Assembly: GCA_036272935.1 (NCBI GenBank)
Contig: DATAXP010000153.1
Span: 1-20,055, forward strand
Direction: 5' to 3'
Source of the DNA: DATAXP01 sp036272935
GTDB taxonomy: Bacteria > Planctomycetota > Planctomycetia > Pirellulales > PNKZ01
DNA: 20,055 bases
Positions 16,198-20,055 of the stretch are shown here, in pieces. The notes under the pieces were generated by a model that was not told where the DNA came from, did not search any database, and worked only from the letters and a program-made list of their open reading frames with translations. The number at the start of each line of letters is the position of its first letter. Within the stretch, counting starts at the first letter, position 1. The position numbers and the translations under genes were made by a program.

Positions 16198-17631
16198 ATG
16201 CACTTGCGGCGATTCCTTAACGTGATCGGTCTTGTGTGCCTCGGCCTTGCCGCGGCCCCGGGGCTGGCGCGCGCCGAGGATCACGCCGTCTGGTCGCAAG
16301 TGCTGGGTTTCGAGCGACTGCCGCCGGTCGACGCCGGCGTGATTCCCGCGACCTACGAGATGCAAGCGCCTCGCGTCAACGAACCGATCCCGGCCGCATC
16401 TGCGCCACGGCGGAGCGGCCCTGTGCCACCAACGATTGCCACGCAACCGGCCGGCTCGCTGAGCGCGAACATTTGGACGCTTGAACAGTTGGTGCAGATC
16501 GCCGAGCAGAACAATCCATCGATCCGCAAGGCAGCGGCACAGATTCAATCGGCCCGTGGCGACGCGACCCAGGCCGGCCTGTACCCGAACCCGAACTTCG
16601 ATACCAATAACCCTGAGCTGATCGGCGGCCAGTATTCGGCGCTCAATGTCGGCGCGATTCAGGAGATCGTGGTCAAGGGGAAGCTGCGTTTGAATCGGGC
16701 AGCCGCTAACCAGGCACTGGTGCAGGCTCAGTTGGCATATGTCACTGCAAGGTTCGATGCGCTGACCGAGATCCGCTTGCAGTTTTACGCGGTGTTGGCA
16801 GCCGAACGGCGATTGGTGGTGCTGCGCGACCTGGTGCAGATTGCCGAGCAGACCAGACATGCCGCCGTCGGACGCGTTCAAGCCGGCGAAGGGACCGAAA
16901 CCGACGTGCTGCTGCTCACGGTCGAACTACAGCGCGCCGAAGTGGCCGTGGTCAATGCCGAAACCAAGCTTGTGGGCCTGAAGCGGAAGCTCGCCGCCAC
17001 GGTCGGTATCCCGGAACTGTCCGTGGCGGCAGTCCGTGGCGATCTTTTCGGGCCGGTTCCTCGGTTCGACGACGAGCAAATGAAGCAGTACATCGTCAAC
17101 GACAATTCAGAAGTGCAAACTGCGCGGGCCGAGATCCTTCGCAACCGGGTGCTGCTGCGACGTGCCGAGGTGGAAGCGTATCCGAACCCGACGATCGGTC
17201 CGGTGCTGTACTGGGGTCTCAATCCTGGGACGGTGCCGACGCAATTCGGCATCACCGTGGTGACCCCGTTGCCGCTGTGGAACCGCAACCAGGGCAACAT
17301 CGACTCGCAACGCGGCGACTTGGCCGCGTCGGCGGGAAACCTCGGCGCCGTTCAAAACGACTTGCTAGGCAGCGCTGCCGATACGCTCCATCAGCACCTC
17401 GCCGCACGGCAATTGGCCGACCGCATCGGCAGCGACATTCTTCCCAACGCTAAGCGCTCGCAAGAGCTTGTGCGCAGCGGGTTCAACAAGGGGCTGCTCG
17501 ACATCAGCACGTTGCTCGCGGCGCAGAAGTCGTTGATCCAGGCCAACCTCGACTACATCGACGCGTTGGAAGACGTTTGGACCACGGCGGCCGAGTTGGC
17601 CGGACTGCTGCAACGGCAGCAGTTCCCGTAG
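16198..17631 (+). CDS. TolC-family outer-membrane efflux channel (CusC/CzcC-like)
   Basis: This protein provides the outer-membrane duct of the tripartite efflux system. Its 477 residues begin with a signal peptide cleaved probably after residue 26 (ARA/ED). There is no lipobox cysteine, unlike CusC. Two outer-membrane-efflux repeats follow, at about residues 95-290 and 300-470, each with long Ala/Gln/Glu/Leu-rich coiled-coil helices (QAQLAYVTARFDALTEIRLQFYA; then RSGFNKGLLDISTLLAAQKSLIQANLDYIDAL). NPNFDTNNPEL and TVVTPLPLWNRNQGN match the strand-loop regions of CzcC-like proteins. It follows the porin-like gene by six bases and is the last gene of the efflux locus. About 70 residues between the signal peptide and the first repeat are Pro/Ala-rich and of unknown role. 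Family assignment is firm; the exact substrate is not. Confidence 0.92.
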   Translation: MHLRRFLNVIGLVCLGLAAAPGLARAEDHAVWSQVLGFERLPPVDAGVIPATYEMQAPRVNEPIPAASAPRRSGPVPPTIATQPAGSLSANIWTLEQLVQIAEQNNPSIRKAAAQIQSARGDATQAGLYPNPNFDTNNPELIGGQYSALNVGAIQEIVVKGKLRLNRAAANQALVQAQLAYVTARFDALTEIRLQFYAVLAAERRLVVLRDLVQIAEQTRHAAVGRVQAGEGTETDVLLLTVELQRAEVAVVNAETKLVGLKRKLAATVGIPELSVAAVRGDLFGPVPRFDDEQMKQYIVNDNSEVQTARAEILRNRVLLRRAEVEAYPNPTIGPVLYWGLNPGTVPTQFGITVVTPLPLWNRNQGNIDSQRGDLAASAGNLGAVQNDLLGSAADTLHQHLAARQLADRIGSDILPNAKRSQELVRSGFNKGLLDISTLLAAQKSLIQANLDYIDALEDVWTTAAELAGLLQRQQFP

Positions 17632-17671
17632 CCGGGCAAATCGCCTAGCCACCAATTCTCATGGCCGGGGT

Positions 17672-17893
17672 CTAGATCGCGGCGCCGCGGCGCGTCATCA
17701 ACACCAGCGCCAGACCGATGCCCACCGCCACCAGCCCGGCCAGCGGGTTGATGAACAGGGTGTGCGGCTGCGACACGTCCCAGGCGAAGAAGCCGAGCGG
17801 CCCCACCTGTTGCTCGGTCGAGAAGTAGGTGAAGCTACGCACCAACAGGGCGAACACGCCGAAGACGATCAGGACTAATCCGACGGCTTTCAT
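17672..17893 (-). CDS. Small two-helix membrane protein, unknown function
   Basis: The 73-residue protein has two predicted membrane helices, at about residues 4-22 and 47-66. A short polar loop containing QQVGPLGFFAWDVSQPH joins them, and there is a basic tail (TRRGAAI). I do not recognise a named family with confidence; it looks like the many small bacterial proteins with an MK-x-hydrophobic start and two helices. A GAGG (complement of 17903-17906) lies nine bases before the ATG, which supports translation. It converges with the TolC gene (40-base gap) and is divergent from the downstream sulfatase. Short length and absence of homology evidence limit the call, but the hydrophobic pattern, start and ribosome binding site make it a likely real gene. 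Confidence 0.68.
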   Translation of the reverse strand: MKAVGLVLIVFGVFALLVRSFTYFSTEQQVGPLGFFAWDVSQPHTLFINPLAGLVAVGIGLALVLMTRRGAAI

Positions 17894-18078
17894 GACCAGG
17901 TACCTCGCTGCGTGGTTATTTGCTGGCCATCCGTGGAGACGGTGGAACTAACGGCGTGTCGATGCAATTCCTGTGCCTGGACGACAGCCGCGCTGGGGCG
18001 ATTTGACCGCGAGTTGGGCCCGAACGAGAATGAACGTTCCCAATTCGCCGCCGCACGTCCCTCACGCTCACCTCCGTC
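17894..18078. other. Divergent spacer, small membrane protein / sulfatase
   Basis: These 185 bases separate two divergent genes and must carry both promoters if the two are not driven from elsewhere. No convincing -35/-10 pair was found on either strand. A weak inverted motif, GAACG and CGTTC around 18022-18037, is the only structure seen. Confidence 0.4.
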
Positions 18079-19524
18079 ATGCGCTTTCTATCGCCTCTGC
18101 TCGTTCTGCTGCTGGCTAATTCGGTTTACGGCCAGCAGCCACCGTCCGCTCCGCGCCCGAACGTGATCGTGATCCTTTCGGACGATCAAGGCTATGCCGA
18201 CCTGGGCTGCTTCGGCGCCGAGGGATTCGAGACGCCGAACCTCGACCGCATGGCCCGCGAGGGGATTCGCTTTCAGGAGTTCCACGTCGCCTCGAGCGTT
18301 TGTTCGCCGTCGCGCGCAGCGTTGATGACTGGCTGCTACCCGCAACGTGTCGGCCTGCCGGCGGTGCTCGAGGCCGATTCGGAAACCGGCCTGAATGCCG
18401 ACGAAGAAACGCTCCCCGAACTGCTCAAGCAAGCCGGTTACGCCACCGCGATGTTCGGCAAGTGGCATCTCGGCGATCGGCCGCAGTTCTTGCCCACGCG
18501 CCACGGGTTCGATGAGTACTTCGGCCTGCCGTACTCGAACGATCAGTGGCCGTTCCATCCCACCAAGAAGATCTTCTTTCCCGACCTGCCGGTGATGGAA
18601 GGAGAGCGGATCGTCGGACATAACCCCGATCAATCGCAGCTCACACGCTGGTACACCGAGCGGTCCATCAACTTCATCGAGCGCAACAAGGACCGGCCGT
18701 TCTTCCTGTACGTGGCGCACAACATGCCGCACGTGCCACTGGCTGCCAGCGAGCAGTTCCGCGGCAAGTCGAAGCGCGGTCTGTACGGCGACGCCTGCAT
18801 GGAGCTCGACTGGTCGGTCGGTGAAATTCAGGCGACGCTCAAGCGCCTTGGGATCGACGACCGCACGCTCGTGATCTACTTTTCCGATAACGGTCCCTGG
18901 CTGAGCTACGGCAGCCAGGGCGGCTCGGCCAGGCCGTTGCGCGAAGGCAAAACGACGAGCTACGAAGGGGGCTTCCGTGTGCCGTGCATCATGCGCTGGC
19001 CGGGGCACGTCGCTGCGGGGCATAACTGCCTGGAGCTGGTCACTGCGATGGACATTCTGCCCACCGTGGTCCGCCAGGCCGGAGCGACACCGCCGCGGAA
19101 GAAGATCGACGGGCACGATATCAGTGCGATTCTCTCGGGCGAGCCTGGCGCCAAAAGTCCGTACGACGTGTTTTACTATTACAATGCCTGGGCCTTGGAG
19201 GCGGTACGCTCGGGACGCTGGAAGCTGATGCTGCCGGCCACGCGTTGGGCGGTGCTTGTGCCCGGCCGCGACGGCATGCCAGGGCAGCATCATTGGGTGA
19301 ACAGCTCGCTGGCGCTGTACGACCTGGTGAACGATCCGGGAGAAGAAAGCGACATGGCCCTGGAGCGTCCCGACGTGGTCGAACAGCTCTTGGCGCGCGT
19401 GGCCGAGGGACGCGACGATCTGGGGGATGGCGTGATTCGCGTGAATCCCGAGAAGAAAGATTTCTTCCAGGCTCGCCGGTTGTTTCGCATTCCCGGCCAC
19501 AACACGCGCCCGCCGGGGCGGTGA
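18079..19524 (+). CDS. Exported arylsulfatase-type sulfatase
   Basis: This 481-residue hydrolase should remove sulfate esters from an extracellular or periplasmic substrate. A short signal peptide (residues 1-18, ending VYG) is followed by RPNVIVILSDDQGYADLGC, with metal-binding D35/D36. The formylglycine motif CSPSR has its catalytic Cys at 75, followed by AALMTGCYPQRVG. GKWHLGD, HNMPHVPL and SDNGPW (D270/N271) complete the active site, and GSARPLREGKTTSYEGGFRVPCIMRWPG is typical of arylsulfatase A/GalNAc-6-sulfatase-like proteins. Activation requires a formylglycine-generating enzyme encoded elsewhere. The length is that of a single-domain sulfatase, without the LamG appendage of the sulfatase at 7456-9456. 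The ATG at 18079 opens the signal peptide directly; no ribosome binding site is evident. The substrate is not predictable. Confidence 0.94.
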   Translation: MRFLSPLLVLLLANSVYGQQPPSAPRPNVIVILSDDQGYADLGCFGAEGFETPNLDRMAREGIRFQEFHVASSVCSPSRAALMTGCYPQRVGLPAVLEADSETGLNADEETLPELLKQAGYATAMFGKWHLGDRPQFLPTRHGFDEYFGLPYSNDQWPFHPTKKIFFPDLPVMEGERIVGHNPDQSQLTRWYTERSINFIERNKDRPFFLYVAHNMPHVPLAASEQFRGKSKRGLYGDACMELDWSVGEIQATLKRLGIDDRTLVIYFSDNGPWLSYGSQGGSARPLREGKTTSYEGGFRVPCIMRWPGHVAAGHNCLELVTAMDILPTVVRQAGATPPRKKIDGHDISAILSGEPGAKSPYDVFYYYNAWALEAVRSGRWKLMLPATRWAVLVPGRDGMPGQHHWVNSSLALYDLVNDPGEESDMALERPDVVEQLLARVAEGRDDLGDGVIRVNPEKKDFFQARRLFRIPGHNTRPPGR

Positions 19525-19576
19525 TCGAACATATTGGATCGCAGGAGCGCAGTTTTTTTGAGGGGAAGGACTGGCG

Positions 19577-19861
19577 ATGTTGAGCATGTATCGGTTCATG
19601 AATCGGCAGAACGGCGGCGGCGAGCTTGAGGCGATCGTCCGCTATCAGAAGATCGATTTTCCCGCGGAAGGGCCGGAGCAAGCCACGCCCGAGCAGCGCA
19701 AGGCATTCGATCAAATCATTGCCGACGCCGCGAAGCAGGAAGCCCGCATGGGCCAGATCGTGCTGGCCACCTGGGCTTCGACCGGCGGCATCGTCGTTCG
19801 AGGATCTCGCAAAACGCGGCCGAGGATGCAGATGCCAGCAGTTCCGGCGAGCTGTGCGTGA
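19577..19861 (+). CDS. Hypothetical protein, 5' part of a probably frameshifted gene
   Basis: The 94-residue frame starts at an ATG preceded by GGAAGGA at a spacing of about six, a good ribosome binding site for this window. The N-terminal part (MLSMYRFMNRQNGGGELEAIVRYQKIDFPAEGPEQATPEQRKAFDQII) has normal amino-acid use and reads like a real protein. From about residue 77 the composition turns Arg/Pro-rich (RGSRKTRPRMQMPAVPASCA), as expected when a GC-rich frame is left. The other plus frame instead reads NAAEDADASSSGELCVMAGVWDGGAIRFYRGGALEIPPQLF to a stop at 19945-19947. Restoring one A in the AAAA at 19811-19814 would join the two into a 123-residue protein. I do not recognise the family. 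It follows the sulfatase by 52 bases on the same strand. Confidence 0.5.
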   Translation: MLSMYRFMNRQNGGGELEAIVRYQKIDFPAEGPEQATPEQRKAFDQIIADAAKQEARMGQIVLATWASTGGIVVRGSRKTRPRMQMPAVPASCA

Positions 19862-19947
19862 TGGCCGGCGTGTGGGACGGCGGCGCGATCCGCTTCTACC
19901 GCGGCGGCGCGCTCGAGATACCGCCCCAGTTGTTCTGTAAATGCTAG
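19813..19947 (+). pseudogene. 3' part of the frameshifted gene, -1 frame
   Basis: In this frame, 19813-19944 encodes NAAEDADASSSGELCVMAGVWDGGAIRFYRGGALEIPPQLFCKC before a TAG. The stretch VMAGVWDGGAIRFYRGGALE has the look of a beta-strand pair and loosely recalls LamG-type strands, but it is too short to assign. No own ribosome binding site is apparent. The stop of the upstream frame (19859-19861) overlaps an ATG at 19861, so an independent 28-residue peptide is formally possible but less likely than a split gene. Confidence 0.5.
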
Positions 19948-19981
19948 CGGCGGAGGCGCCGCGATGTGCTGGTCGAGAAGG

Positions 19982-20055
19982 GGTGGGTCAGGCTTGGTTT
20001 CCTAGAATTTGTGTTTGTTCAGAACTCATTTCAAGGAGATCAGCAATGACCCACC
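19982..20055. repeat. GGTGGGTCA/TGACCCACC inverted repeat at window edge
   Basis: GGTGGGTCA (19982-19990) is the exact reverse complement of TGACCCACC (20047-20055), the last bases of the window. The repeat may continue beyond the edge. The 56 bases between the arms are AT-rich compared with the genes and include a TAGAAT (20003-20008). The right arm overlaps the ATG at 20046. Confidence 0.65.
20046..20055 (+). CDS. Possible 5' end of a further gene, cut by window
   Basis: ATG at 20046 is preceded by AAGGAG (20033-20038) with a seven-base spacer, the best Shine-Dalgarno match in the window. Only M-T-H can be read, so no function can be given. The start codon also lies within one arm of an inverted repeat, so the signal could instead be a chance part of an intergenic element. 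Confidence 0.4.

Noticed and set aside
19552..19559. Terminator after the second sulfatase (T run)
   Set aside because: Only a very weak stem precedes the run, and a ribosome binding site for the next ORF follows at once.
19808..19816. Programmed -1 frameshift site
   Set aside because: The sequence CGCAAAACG is not a proper slippery heptamer and no downstream pseudoknot is evident; a simple indel fits better.

Overview
The window is a GC-rich bacterial chromosome segment. It most resembles a planctomycete of the Pirellulales type. This is inferred from content rather than from a marker gene: two exported formylglycine-type sulfatases (one with a C-terminal LamG-like domain), a GldF-GldG fusion next to a DUF4340 protein, a porin-like outer-membrane protein of the Lpg1974 type, mostly absent Shine-Dalgarno sequences, and junctions full of short palindromic repeats.

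Layout. 1-132 is a CAGCCC-type minisatellite that runs to within a few bases of the start codon of tyrS (133-1407, tyrosyl-tRNA synthetase). 1408-1790 has no gene and carries a REPIN-like pair of palindromes. 1791-7318 is a three-gene, same-strand ABC-2 cluster: an ATPase, a 900-residue permease fused to a GldG-like auxiliary domain, and a DUF4340 protein with a long Lys/Glu/Pro/Ala-rich insertion. A different inverted repeat sits in each gap. 7456-9456 is a minus-strand sulfatase. From about 9688 to 17631 lies a heavy-metal-type RND efflux locus: an adaptor, a CzcA/CusA-like pump, a 172-bp nest of palindromes, a predicted outer-membrane beta-barrel protein and a TolC-family channel. A convergent two-helix small membrane protein (17672-17893) and a second plus-strand sulfatase (18079-19524) follow. 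The right end holds a small ORF that looks frameshifted in an A tract (19577-19947) and, at the very edge, a well-placed AAGGAG-ATG (20033-20048) that may open another gene.

How the genes work together. The ATPase, GldFG fusion and DUF4340 protein probably form one inner-membrane ABC complex whose cargo is unknown. The adaptor, RND pump and TolC channel supply the three parts of a tripartite efflux machine, and the extra barrel protein is co-transcribed with the channel. The two sulfatases are exported hydrolases for sulfated glycans. Both need a formylglycine-generating enzyme that is not encoded here.

No mobile-element gene, CRISPR array, tRNA or rRNA was seen. The genes are mostly recognisable families. 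The least explained material is the set of structurally different palindromic repeats at nearly every gene junction, several of which overlap or abut start or stop codons, together with the unusual insertions in the pump and the DUF4340 protein.
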